The notes below the pieces were generated by a model. The model did not search any database, was not told where the DNA came from, and saw only the letters and a program-made list of their open reading frames with translations. A DNA stretch of 49,559 nucleotides, from NCBI GenBank assembly GCA_905216195.1, contig CAJMSX010000023.1, forward strand, positions 1 through 49,559, written 5' to 3'. Below, one piece after another: positions 1 through 8,291 of the stretch. Both the position numbers and the translations under genes were made by a program. How positions within the stretch are numbered: position 1 is the stretch's first letter; every line of letters begins with the position of its first letter. Origin of the DNA: an uncultured bacterium. Lineage in GTDB: Bacteria; Bacteroidota; Bacteroidia; Bacteroidales; Marinifilaceae.

Positions 1-1639
1 GGTGAATAGCACGTACGATCTTTTCGATCGCCTCATTCTGCCCGATCACACTTCCTGCCAGTTCGTCATGCATTTGCAGCAGCTTCATGCCTTCGGTCTT
101 AGCGATTCGCTTCACAGGCACCCCCGTCATCATCGCCACCACTTCGGCCACATGCTCTTCGTCTACTACCACCCGGTTCTCACTGAGTTCCTTCTGCCAC
201 CTTTCTTTTTCCTGTTCCAGCACCCCCATCAATTGCCGTTCTTTATCCCGGAAAGCCGCCGCTACTTCAAAATTTTGTTGTTTCACCGCTTCTTTCTTTT
301 TCTGTTTGATTCCTTCTATGGATTTTTCCAGTTCTTCGATAACCGGAGGTACGTTGATATTCGTAATGTGCACCCGGGAGCCCGCTTCGTCCAAAGCATC
401 GATGGCTTTATCCGGTAAGGAACGATCCGAAATATAACGGGTGGTCAGCCTCACGCAGGCCTTGATGGCCGCATCGGTATACCGGACATTATGATGGTCT
501 TCATAACGAGACTTGATATTATTCAAAATCTCCATGGTCTCCTCAAACGTAGTGGGCTCGACCAATACTTTCTGGAAACGACGTTCCAAAGCACCGTCTT
601 TTTCTATATTTTGTCTGTATTCATCCAGGGTCGTTGCTCCGATACACTGGATTTCGCCCCGCGACAGGGCGGGCTTAAGCATATTGGCGGCATCCAGACT
701 TCCTCCCGAACCTCCCGCGCCTACGATGGTATGAATCTCATCTATAAAAAGGATAATATTCTTGTTTTTGGCCAGTTCGTTCAGAATAGCTTTCATTCGC
801 TCTTCAAACTGTCCCCGGTATTTGGTACCGGCCACAATCGAAGCGATATCCAAAGCTATCACCCGCTTGTCGAACAATACCCGGGATACCTTCTTTTGCA
901 TAATCCGGATCGCCAGGCCTTCCGCAATGGCCGATTTTCCCACCCCCGGTTCTCCGATCAATACCGGATTATTTTTTTTCCGCCGGCTCAGAATCTGGGC
1001 CAAACGCTCGATCTCCGTTTCCCGTCCCACAATAGGATCCAGAGTTCCTTCCTCAGCGGCTTTGGTAATATCTATACCGAAATTATCCAGCACCGGTGTG
1101 TCGGATTTCGTAGGCCCGGACTGACGATAAGGATTATACAGGGAATCCTCATCTCCCATATCCTCTTCTTCATCAGAATCTTCCTTATAATCCGACTGCA
1201 TCCGCATGCGTTCCTTCAACAGCTGTTCTTTGAAGATATCGTAATCGATACCCATAGATTTAAACAATTTCGTAACGAAACTCGATTCGGTTCTCAATAT
1301 CGCTAACATGACATGCTCGGAATCGATCTCTTCATCTCCCAGTTTCAACGCTTCTTCCATTACTTTTTTCAAAATGCTGTTGGAAGCCAATGTAAAATCC
1401 AGTTCCGTCAACGAATCGATTTTTTCTTTTTTCTTTTCTAATTTTTCTTCAATCCGGTCTTTCACCTCATAAAAGTCCAGTCCCAGCGCCATCAACACAT
1501 CAATCGCCCTTCCCCGACTCAAACGCAACAATCCTAAAAACAAGTGTTCCGGATAAATCTTAGAATTCCCCAAACGTCTCGCCTCCTCACCAGCAGATGT
1601 CATAATCTGCTTTAGCCTTTTAGTATCACTTTTCCCCAT
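1..1639 (-). CDS. clpC: ClpC-type AAA+ unfoldase, N-terminal part (runs off window)
   Basis: ATP-dependent unfoldase that feeds substrates to the ClpP peptidase in the cytoplasm. Read on the minus strand from the ATG at 1637-1639, the protein begins MGKSDTKRLKQIM and has the Clp N-terminal repeat domain (EHLFLGLLRLSRGRAIDVL), then an acidic linker, the first AAA module with Walker A GEPGVGKSA (near 931-960) and Walker B/DEIHTIVGAGG, then a coiled UVR-like middle segment. The window ends at the start of the second AAA module (DELAGSVIGQNEAI). The 3' part lies outside. The middle segment and linker favour ClpC over ClpB. No stop occurs within the 546 codons visible, so the plus-strand reading frames here are shadows. 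Confidence 0.93.
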   Translation of the reverse strand, partial: MGKSDTKRLKQIMTSAGEEARRLGNSKIYPEHLFLGLLRLSRGRAIDVLMALGLDFYEVKDRIEEKLEKKKEKIDSLTELDFTLASNSILKKVMEEALKLGDEEIDSEHVMLAILRTESSFVTKLFKSMGIDYDIFKEQLLKERMRMQSDYKEDSDEEEDMGDEDSLYNPYRQSGPTKSDTPVLDNFGIDITKAAEEGTLDPIVGRETEIERLAQILSRRKKNNPVLIGEPGVGKSAIAEGLAIRIMQKKVSRVLFDKRVIALDIASIVAGTKYRGQFEERMKAILNELAKNKNIILFIDEIHTIVGAGGSGGSLDAANMLKPALSRGEIQCIGATTLDEYRQNIEKDGALERRFQKVLVEPTTFEETMEILNNIKSRYEDHHNVRYTDAAIKACVRLTTRYISDRSLPDKAIDALDEAGSRVHITNINVPPVIEELEKSIEGIKQKKKEAVKQQNFEVAAAFRDKERQLMGVLEQEKERWQKELSENRVVVDEEHVAEVVAMMTGVPVKRIAKTEGMKLLQMHDELAGSVIGQNEAIEKIVRAIH

Positions 1640-1695
1640 TTCGTCTGTTAATAACCGACTTATTTATAATTTCTGATAAGCCCTATTTGACATCA

Positions 1696-1726
1696 TAAAA
1701 GTAATATATTCCTTCGACAATTAAAA
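1696..1726 (-). promoter_or_regulatory. possible clpC promoter
   Basis: On the minus strand TTTT, 19 bases, then TACTTTTA, which resembles the Bacteroidota consensus TTTG-N19-TAnnTTTG with one mismatch in each box. It lies about 60 bases upstream of the clpC start. Only a pattern match in AT-rich DNA. Confidence 0.3.
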
Positions 1727-1747
1727 GTTGATTCTTAAAAATAATTC

Positions 1748-4252
1748 TTATCCTTCCATCAATTGGAAAAACATGGCTTCGGTTATCACCGATACGTCTA
1801 ATTTCTCCGCCTTTTTCAGCTTACTGCCGGCATTTTCCCCGACTAAAAGGTAGCTGGTTTTGGCAGATACCGAATCGCTGACTTTCCCTCCCGCATTCAG
1901 GATCAATTCCTTGAAGTATTCCCGGGGACGGGTCAGCGTTCCCGTAATAACGAAAGTTTTCCCGGAAAGTATATCGCTTTCTCCCGCTTTTTCTTCTATC
2001 TCCGCTTGTATACCATAGGCCAACAGGCGTTCGACCAGAATCCGGTTCTCCTTCTTGGCAAAGTATTTCAGCAAACTGTTCGCCATCTGTTCTCCGATAT
2101 CTTCTACTTCGGTCAACTGTTCGAAATCAGCATCCATCAGCCGGCGCATAGATTTAAAACTCTTCGCTAAGTTGCGGGAGGCCGTTTCTCCGATATAACG
2201 GATTCCCAGTCCGAATAAAAAAGGAGCAAAACCGATAGTCCTGGATTTTTCAATTCCGTGAATCAGATTATCCACCGATTTTTCCTGTAAACGGTATACG
2301 TTGAGGGTGTTCAATTTGCGTACCAGTTTTTCATTCCGGGCGAAAAAACGCAGTAGTTGGGCAGCATCTTCCCTTTCAATACCTTCTACTGCCGCTATTT
2401 TATCTTCTCCGGCAACCGCCAACTCATATAAATAATCGAATGCCGAAGCCAGCATTTCGGCTTTATGCCAATCGATGCCCGGCACATTCAACGCATAAAT
2501 TACATGGTCCAACGGAATGTCGCTCACTTCTCCGGCTTCCGACAAGCGTTCCAGAACTTCATTAAAAGGCATACGGAAATATTCCAGTACCCGCCGGACG
2601 GTTTTTTCCCGGTCCTCCGCCCCCGTCCATTCCAGAGACAGGAGTTCTTCTTTACGAGCATGAGCCAACGCTTTCAGACTACCGAAACGATTCGCCAACA
2701 TCTCGGCGTTCCGGGCAGAAATGTTTTTCAGTCCGATTTCGAAACCGTATATAATTTTGCCGAGTGGAATGCTGGTCACTTCAAAACTCTCCGGGTAGAT
2801 AATTTTCTCCAACCCGATCAACTCTTTTCGCCTCACCGGCAATTCGTATATATCGGCTACATCGCATATCAAACCTTTGCCGAGCAGCAAATCGATGGTT
2901 TCTTCCCCCATCCCCTCGATATTCATCGCTTTCCGGCTTACAAAATGTTCGATTTTCCCTGCAATCTGAGGAGGACAATGATCTTCGTTAGGGCAATAAT
3001 GATTGGCTTCTCCTTCCAGGCGGATCAATTCCGTCCCGCATTCCGGACAACGAGTGATAAATCTCACCGGAGGAGCGCCCTGCAAACGGCGGCTTACCTC
3101 CACTCCCACAATTTTGGGAATGATCTCCCCTCCTTTTTCCACATATACGGTATCGTGTTCGTGCAGATCCAGTTCCGCCATAATATCCGCATTATGCAAG
3201 GAGGCCCGTTTCACCACCGTCCCGGCCAGATGCACCGGCTCCAGGTTTGCTACAGGAGTAATACTCCCTGTTCTTCCCACCTGATAGGTTACTTTCATCA
3301 AAGGCGTCGCTTCCCGTTCCGCTTTAAACTTATAAGCAATGGCCCAGCGGGGGGATTTCGCCGTGTATCCCAACAGGCGCTGTTTCTCCAGATCATTGAC
3401 CTTCAATACAATGCCATCGATTGGCACCGGCAAACTCACCCGTTCCTTATCCCACTTCAAAACAAAATTCCATACCTCGTCTATCGTACTGCACAATTCC
3501 ACATAAGGGGGCATATGAAACCCCCATTCCCGTGCTTTCAGCAAATTGCCGTAATGAGTAGTAGCCGGAGTCAGTTCTCCCGGTATATAATACAGAAAAC
3601 AATCCAAATGACGTTTGGCTACCTGTGCCGAATTTTGTAATTTAAGAGTTCCGGCAGCAGCATTCCGCGGATTGGCAAAAAGAGGTTCGCCTGCTTCCGC
3701 TTTTTCCTGATTGAGCCGGTTAAACACGGCAAAAGGCATCAGAATTTCTCCCCGGATCTCGAATTCCGGGGGATAATCTCCGTGCAGCTTTAAAGGAACG
3801 GTACGTATGGTCCGCACATTGGCCGTCACATCGTCTCCCCGGATACCGTCTCCCCGGGTCACCGCCTGAACGAGCTCGCCGTCTTTATAAGTCAGGCTGA
3901 TGGAAGTCCCGTCGTATTTCAACTCGCATACATACTGCACTTCCCCGGCGGTTTTTCTAACCCGCTGGTCAAATTCCCTCAATTCCACTTCACTATAGGT
4001 ATTGCCGAGAGAAAGCATCGGATACTTGTGTAAAACCTGCGTAAATTCCCGGTTGATATCCTGCCCCACCCGCTGAGTGGGAGAATTGGGATCGTACCAC
4101 TCCGGATGTGCCCTTTCCAGAGCTTCCAGTTCATGCATCAGGCGGTCAAACTCAAAATCGGTAATCTCCGGAGCATTTTCAACATAATACTTATAATTAT
4201 GATACTCAAGCAATTTCCGCAAAGTATCGATTCTCTCTCTATCGGTTTTCAT
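1748..4252 (-). CDS. ligA: NAD-dependent DNA ligase LigA with extra HhH units
   Basis: Seals nicks in DNA during replication and repair, using NAD+. The 834 residues are in family order: Ia domain, adenylation domain with catalytic Lys112 in ELKYDG, OB fold, four-Cys zinc finger (C402, C405, C420, C426), helix-hairpin-helix (HhH) region and C-terminal BRCT domain (about 758-834). Usual LigA is about 670 residues; the surplus of about 160 lies in the HhH region. Three alignable blocks of about 75 residues can be seen (about 495-574, 578-652, 674-748), each with an 'IYGFEIGL/IYALNVPGI/LFGLGIRYIG' opening and a 'GSLKAL/DYLYEL/KSMRRL' helix; normal LigA has one. All catalytic residues are present, so it should be active. 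Divergent from the following gene; a TAACTTTG box sits about 20 bases upstream. Confidence 0.96.
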   Translation of the reverse strand: MKTDRERIDTLRKLLEYHNYKYYVENAPEITDFEFDRLMHELEALERAHPEWYDPNSPTQRVGQDINREFTQVLHKYPMLSLGNTYSEVELREFDQRVRKTAGEVQYVCELKYDGTSISLTYKDGELVQAVTRGDGIRGDDVTANVRTIRTVPLKLHGDYPPEFEIRGEILMPFAVFNRLNQEKAEAGEPLFANPRNAAAGTLKLQNSAQVAKRHLDCFLYYIPGELTPATTHYGNLLKAREWGFHMPPYVELCSTIDEVWNFVLKWDKERVSLPVPIDGIVLKVNDLEKQRLLGYTAKSPRWAIAYKFKAEREATPLMKVTYQVGRTGSITPVANLEPVHLAGTVVKRASLHNADIMAELDLHEHDTVYVEKGGEIIPKIVGVEVSRRLQGAPPVRFITRCPECGTELIRLEGEANHYCPNEDHCPPQIAGKIEHFVSRKAMNIEGMGEETIDLLLGKGLICDVADIYELPVRRKELIGLEKIIYPESFEVTSIPLGKIIYGFEIGLKNISARNAEMLANRFGSLKALAHARKEELLSLEWTGAEDREKTVRRVLEYFRMPFNEVLERLSEAGEVSDIPLDHVIYALNVPGIDWHKAEMLASAFDYLYELAVAGEDKIAAVEGIEREDAAQLLRFFARNEKLVRKLNTLNVYRLQEKSVDNLIHGIEKSRTIGFAPFLFGLGIRYIGETASRNLAKSFKSMRRLMDADFEQLTEVEDIGEQMANSLLKYFAKKENRILVERLLAYGIQAEIEEKAGESDILSGKTFVITGTLTRPREYFKELILNAGGKVSDSVSAKTSYLLVGENAGSKLKKAEKLDVSVITEAMFFQLMEG

Positions 4253-4426
4253 ATTTCAAACTTAAACTACCGGCAAAGTTACGGAAAGTTTTCCGAAACT
4301 GGAGTTTCATTCGAAAAAACCCCCGTATCCTCCGGAATAAGAAAAATATAATCCATATTTTATCTCTATTTCAAATCTAAAATGTATTTTAGTCCGTTAA
4401 AATTTTTATAAACTGAATCTCAAAAA

Positions 4427-7390
4427 ATGAAAAAACGACTGCTCTCTGCCCTCTTGTTGTTTGTAATTCCTTTGCTTACAAAGGCTCAGTTCGTAGATTT
4501 CGGTCAGGATCCGGCCTCTTTACGCTGGAAACAGATCAATACTCCCGACTTTCAAATCATTTATCCCGATTTTTTTGAAAAAAATGCACAAAAAATAGCC
4601 AATATCTATGCAGCTTTATACCGGCACAGCAATTCTCTGGCTCACAAACCCGTGAAAATATCGATGGTCGTGCACCCCAACGGAGGTATATCCAACGGAA
4701 GCGTGGCCTGGGCGCCCCGGAAAAGCGATTTATATACGATGCCGCAGCAAGATCCTTCGGACAACTGGCTGGAACACCTTTGTGTACATGAGTTCAGACA
4801 TGTGGTACAGATCGATAAAGTCAACCAGGGATTAACCAAAATTCTGTATTACCTCTTCGGAGAACAGGTGACCATAGCGGTGACGGGCCTGTATTTGCCG
4901 GTATGGTTTATGGAAGGCGATGCCGTTGCTTATGAAACGGCCATAGGCCATCTGGGACGGGGGCGTTCTCCTGAATTCCTGAACGAAATGAAAGCCCAGG
5001 TCGTCGAAAAAGGTATTTATTCTTATTACAAAGCCGCTTTAGGCTCCTACAAGGATTTCGTGCCGAACCGATACACTTTCGGTTATTTTATGGTAGCCAA
5101 TTCCCGGCTCAATTATGGAAACGATATCTGGTCCGATGCCCTCAACCGCATCGGCCGGCACCCCCTCAGCCTGGCTCCTTTTACCCGTAGCCTTAGAAAA
5201 ACATTGGAAGCCGATAGAAACCGTTTGTGGGACGATTCCGTTTTCCGCTCTCTGTTTATCGATCCGGACCGTGTAAAAAAAGCGAACACTTACCGGGATG
5301 CCAAGCGGACCCTGTATCACGACAATTTTTCGGAATTGCAACAAATCTGGAAAAATGAAATCCGGGACCGGAAAAACGCATTCGACACCATTCCTACCCA
5401 TAACCGGGCTTATACGGGTTACTATTACCCGACCCCAACTAAGGAGGGAGCTGTCGTTGCTTTCAAAAAAGGATTGCAACAAACAGGCGCCTTCGTGCTC
5501 CTTAAAAACGGGGAGGAGACTCTGTTGACGCGTACCGGAATACTCAGTGACTATAAATTCGCTTTAAACGGCCCTCTGCTAGTCTGGACGGAATATCGCC
5601 CGCATACCCGCTGGGAACACGGAGGACGCATGACCCTGGTGAGTTACGATCTGATCCGTAAAAAGTACCGTTATCACAAAAGCCGGAACAACCGTTTTTC
5701 TCCTTTCTCTTTGGGGGATAAGTGGGGGGTAATAGAAGTAGACCCCAATAACCGGGCTTCTATCGTTATTCTGGATGCCGGTTTGAAAAAAGAAATCGGA
5801 CGAATTACCGCAAATCCGGACGAACTGTTTTTACATCCTTCTTTCGAAAACAATCGGATTTATACGGTGGTGCAGAATTCCAACGGAATCCAACTGGAAT
5901 CCATCGATCCGGCAGACGGAAGCCGGCAGAAACTTTCCTCTCCCTGTTGGTACGAAATAGATAATCCGGTTTCCCTGGATTCCGCTTTGATTTTCCGCGC
6001 CTCTTTCGACGGGAACAATGCTTTCTACTCGCAAGACCTGAAAAAGGACGTTTCTTCCAAAATCCTGGAAGCCCGGTTCGGCTTACGCTTTCCCACCCTC
6101 AATCCGGCAAAAGATTCACTCTATTTTTCTTTTTATACGGCCGACGGTTATAAACCCGGTAAAATATCCCTGCACCGGTTAAAACGACAAGCCGTCGACC
6201 GGAGCAATTTCCGCCTGGCAGATTCCCTGACTGAACGGGAACACTGGAAACTGCAACTGGACACCGATTCCGTTTTCGAAAGCAAGCGATACCGGAAATT
6301 CACCCATTTGATCAATTTTCATAGTTGGGGCCCCTGGTATATCAACCCCTCCGAAAGAGAAATCAACGGCGGAATCGTCGCCTATTCCCAAAATAAACTG
6401 AGTACGTTTTTTCTGAGCGGAGGATATATCTTCAATTCCGATTATGACCACGGAGCCTGGTTACTGAATGCCACCTATAAAGGGATATGGCCCATTTTCA
6501 GTGCAGATTTCAAATCCGGACGGAATCAATATTACAACCTTTCGACCCGGATGCCTAATTTGCAAACGCATCAAAACGATACCGTAGGAATACGTTCAAA
6601 GGCCAATTATACACAACTGGAATTAAGTATGCAGTTGCCTTTTAACCTTTCGGTCAAAAACTACAATCGCTTCCTGACGCCTTACGTACGTTACAAGATA
6701 GAATCCGTTTCCGACCATAACGTCCACCGTATCTATCGTTACACGATCCGCGAAGATACTTTATTTATCTATCCGGGGAGGCCTGAAAATTACCGGTTTA
6801 GCCTGCCTTCCAATTTTTATCAGATGATGGAATACGGAATTATTTTCAATAATCAGACCCGAATGACGGAGCAGGAAATCAATCCCCGCTGGGGACAAAT
6901 TTTGCAGGCCGGATATGCTCATACCCCTTGGGAAAAGCTGAATTTCGGAGAAGAATGGTGGATTTCAGGGGCTTTTTATTTCCCCGGTTTTTTCAGAAAC
7001 CACTCCTTTTCCGTCTACGGAGGACATCAAAACCGCCCGAAAAACGGTTATTACGGCAAGAAAATCCTGGCGGCCCGGGGAACTAAATTATACGGTCATG
7101 ACCTGAGCACTTTGCGAACCGATTATCAACTACCGCTTTTTTATCCGGATCAGCACATTACTCCTGTACTTTATATCAAAGCAGTTAACGGAGGAGCTTT
7201 TTTCGACATGAGCCGGGATGAAGGAGTGTGGGGTACCGGCAACTATTATTCTTACGGAGCGGAATTCAATGCGGACTGCCACGTATTCCGGTTGCCGGCT
7301 CCGGTAAATGTGGGATTCCGTGTGGGCTACGAAACCCAAAAAAAATCCGTATTCGCCGATTTTCTTTTTTCGGTTGGATTCAGTTGGTAA
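4427..7390 (+). CDS. large secreted HExxH metalloprotease-like / propeller / barrel protein
   Basis: Function not known. The 987-residue protein opens with a signal peptide (cleavage near TKA/Q at 20-21). The N-terminal third has HEFRH (H121, E122, H125), followed by WFMEGDAVAYE, whose E163 is placed like the third zinc ligand of gluzincin peptidases. A middle part with repeated short beta-strand blocks (about 290-600) resembles a TolB/PD40-type propeller. The C-terminal third alternates aromatic strands and ends FLFSVGFSW, the terminal-aromatic pattern of an outer-membrane barrel. I infer a cell-surface protein with a peptidase-like periplasmic or surface domain. It stands alone, followed by a hairpin, and has no obvious partner gene. 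Whether it cleaves peptides is not shown by the sequence. Confidence 0.75.
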   Translation: MKKRLLSALLLFVIPLLTKAQFVDFGQDPASLRWKQINTPDFQIIYPDFFEKNAQKIANIYAALYRHSNSLAHKPVKISMVVHPNGGISNGSVAWAPRKSDLYTMPQQDPSDNWLEHLCVHEFRHVVQIDKVNQGLTKILYYLFGEQVTIAVTGLYLPVWFMEGDAVAYETAIGHLGRGRSPEFLNEMKAQVVEKGIYSYYKAALGSYKDFVPNRYTFGYFMVANSRLNYGNDIWSDALNRIGRHPLSLAPFTRSLRKTLEADRNRLWDDSVFRSLFIDPDRVKKANTYRDAKRTLYHDNFSELQQIWKNEIRDRKNAFDTIPTHNRAYTGYYYPTPTKEGAVVAFKKGLQQTGAFVLLKNGEETLLTRTGILSDYKFALNGPLLVWTEYRPHTRWEHGGRMTLVSYDLIRKKYRYHKSRNNRFSPFSLGDKWGVIEVDPNNRASIVILDAGLKKEIGRITANPDELFLHPSFENNRIYTVVQNSNGIQLESIDPADGSRQKLSSPCWYEIDNPVSLDSALIFRASFDGNNAFYSQDLKKDVSSKILEARFGLRFPTLNPAKDSLYFSFYTADGYKPGKISLHRLKRQAVDRSNFRLADSLTEREHWKLQLDTDSVFESKRYRKFTHLINFHSWGPWYINPSEREINGGIVAYSQNKLSTFFLSGGYIFNSDYDHGAWLLNATYKGIWPIFSADFKSGRNQYYNLSTRMPNLQTHQNDTVGIRSKANYTQLELSMQLPFNLSVKNYNRFLTPYVRYKIESVSDHNVHRIYRYTIREDTLFIYPGRPENYRFSLPSNFYQMMEYGIIFNNQTRMTEQEINPRWGQILQAGYAHTPWEKLNFGEEWWISGAFYFPGFFRNHSFSVYGGHQNRPKNGYYGKKILAARGTKLYGHDLSTLRTDYQLPLFYPDQHITPVLYIKAVNGGAFFDMSRDEGVWGTGNYYSYGAEFNADCHVFRLPAPVNVGFRVGYETQKKSVFADFLFSVGFSW

Positions 7391-7402
7391 AAAAGAAAAA
7401 CG

Positions 7403-7444
7403 CAACGCCCCGGATTTCCTGGGAGGAAGCCGTTGTTCTTTTTC
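7403..7444 (+). terminator. probable terminator after the 987-residue protein
   Basis: CAACG at 7403-7407 pairs with CGTTG at 7431-7435, and the 3' side runs into TTCTTTTTC; an A-rich run before the stem can extend the pairing with a bulge. It separates the gene from the hydrogenase cluster. Confidence 0.45.
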
Positions 7445-7462
7445 AATAAAACCGGTTAAAAT

Positions 7463-7493
7463 TTTTTTATAACGTATGCATTTGTTATATTCG
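7463..7493 (+). promoter_or_regulatory. possible promoter of the first hydrogenase transcription unit
   Basis: TTTT (7463-7466), 19 bases, TATATTCG (7486-7493): one mismatch per box to TTTG-N19-TAnnTTTG. The expected start of transcription would be near 7500, just ahead of the ATG at 7515. Confidence 0.4.
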
Positions 7494-7514
7494 TAACCTA
7501 TTAAACCCTCAATC

Positions 7515-7859
7515 ATGACGCTACAGGATATTGTCCGGTTATTGAATGCCACGGTTATTTATGAAAACCAGCATCTTCAAAAAGAAATAAAAAAGGCATT
7601 CGCCGCCGATCTGATGAGTGATGTACTTCGTTTGAATACGGAAAATATGTTGCTGATCACGGGAATGGCCAATTTGCAAGTAATACGTACGGCGGAGATG
7701 TCGGACATCAGTTATATTCTGTTCGTCCGCGACAAAAAAGTAACACCGGATATGCAGGCCCTGGCCCAAGAAAACAACATTGCCCTGATGCAATGTAAAC
7801 AAAGTATGTTTAAAGTATGTGGAGAATTGTATCAGGCAGGACTCCAACCCGTATATTAA
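7515..7859 (+). CDS. DRTGG-domain protein (hydrogenase cluster, first copy)
   Basis: A 114-residue protein resembling the DRTGG domain family: N-terminal MTLQDIVRLLNATVIYE, a core with DLMSDVLR, and a C-terminal half with alternating strands and helices. The DRTGG domain is a small alpha/beta domain often linked to ligand sensing, but its role here is not established. It is the first gene of a compact set (next gene 10 bases away) encoding signalling-type proteins around a hydrogenase-like protein. In clostridial and Thermotoga-type hydrogenase loci, DRTGG proteins recur beside HATPase and PHP proteins, so a regulatory or assembly role is inferred. A second copy lies at 9650-10006; both share the motif DLxSDVxG/R near residue 30-40. 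Confidence 0.72.
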   Translation: MTLQDIVRLLNATVIYENQHLQKEIKKAFAADLMSDVLRLNTENMLLITGMANLQVIRTAEMSDISYILFVRDKKVTPDMQALAQENNIALMQCKQSMFKVCGELYQAGLQPVY

Positions 7860-7868
7860 ACCAGAAGC

Positions 7869-8285
7869 ATGGAATTTGATTTTAACATAGAAGGCGGTAA
7901 TTTTTCCCGGGCAGGAACTGCTTCCAGTGAAGTAAAGAAAATTCTCAAGCAGTTGAATGTGGACAGTTCATTAATCAAGCGAATCGTAGTTGCTTTATAC
8001 GAAGCGGAAGTGAATGTGGTCGCCCATGCCTGGGAAGGAAAAATGAAAGTAAAAATAGATGCGGAAGCGATAGAAGTGGCGATAGCCGATAAGGGACCCG
8101 GCATTCCGGACATCGGCCTGGCTATGCAGGAAGGATATTCCACCGCTTCGCCGGAGGTACGGGAAATGGGATTCGGAGCAGGGATGGGTCTTCCCAACAT
8201 GCAGAAAAATTGCGACAAATTAACGATAGAATCAGAAATAAACGTAGGAACAACCGTCACGATGATTACCTACTTAAGCAAATAA
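7869..8285 (+). CDS. anti-sigma-factor-type ATP-binding protein (HATPase_c)
   Basis: A stand-alone GHKL ATPase domain of 138 residues, like SpoIIAB/RsbW serine kinases. Visible motifs: N box EAEVNVVAHAW, G1 box DKGPGIPD, and G2 box GFGAGMGLPNM. These bind ATP-Mg. In the family such proteins phosphorylate or sequester an anti-sigma antagonist; no STAS-domain partner or sigma factor is adjacent here, so its target is unknown. It sits between a DRTGG protein and a hydrogenase-like protein with very short spacing, indicating co-transcription and probably a joint role in sensing or controlling hydrogen metabolism. Confidence 0.85.
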   Translation: MEFDFNIEGGNFSRAGTASSEVKKILKQLNVDSSLIKRIVVALYEAEVNVVAHAWEGKMKVKIDAEAIEVAIADKGPGIPDIGLAMQEGYSTASPEVREMGFGAGMGLPNMQKNCDKLTIESEINVGTTVTMITYLSK

Positions 8286-8291
8286 ACCGGA

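Noticed and set aside
491..1306. Plus-strand frame of 271 codons
   Set aside because: Opposite clpC, whose minus-strand reading has clear AAA motifs.
2465..3640. Plus-strand frame of 391 codons
   Set aside because: It lies entirely opposite ligA and has no family content; it is a shadow of the minus-strand gene.
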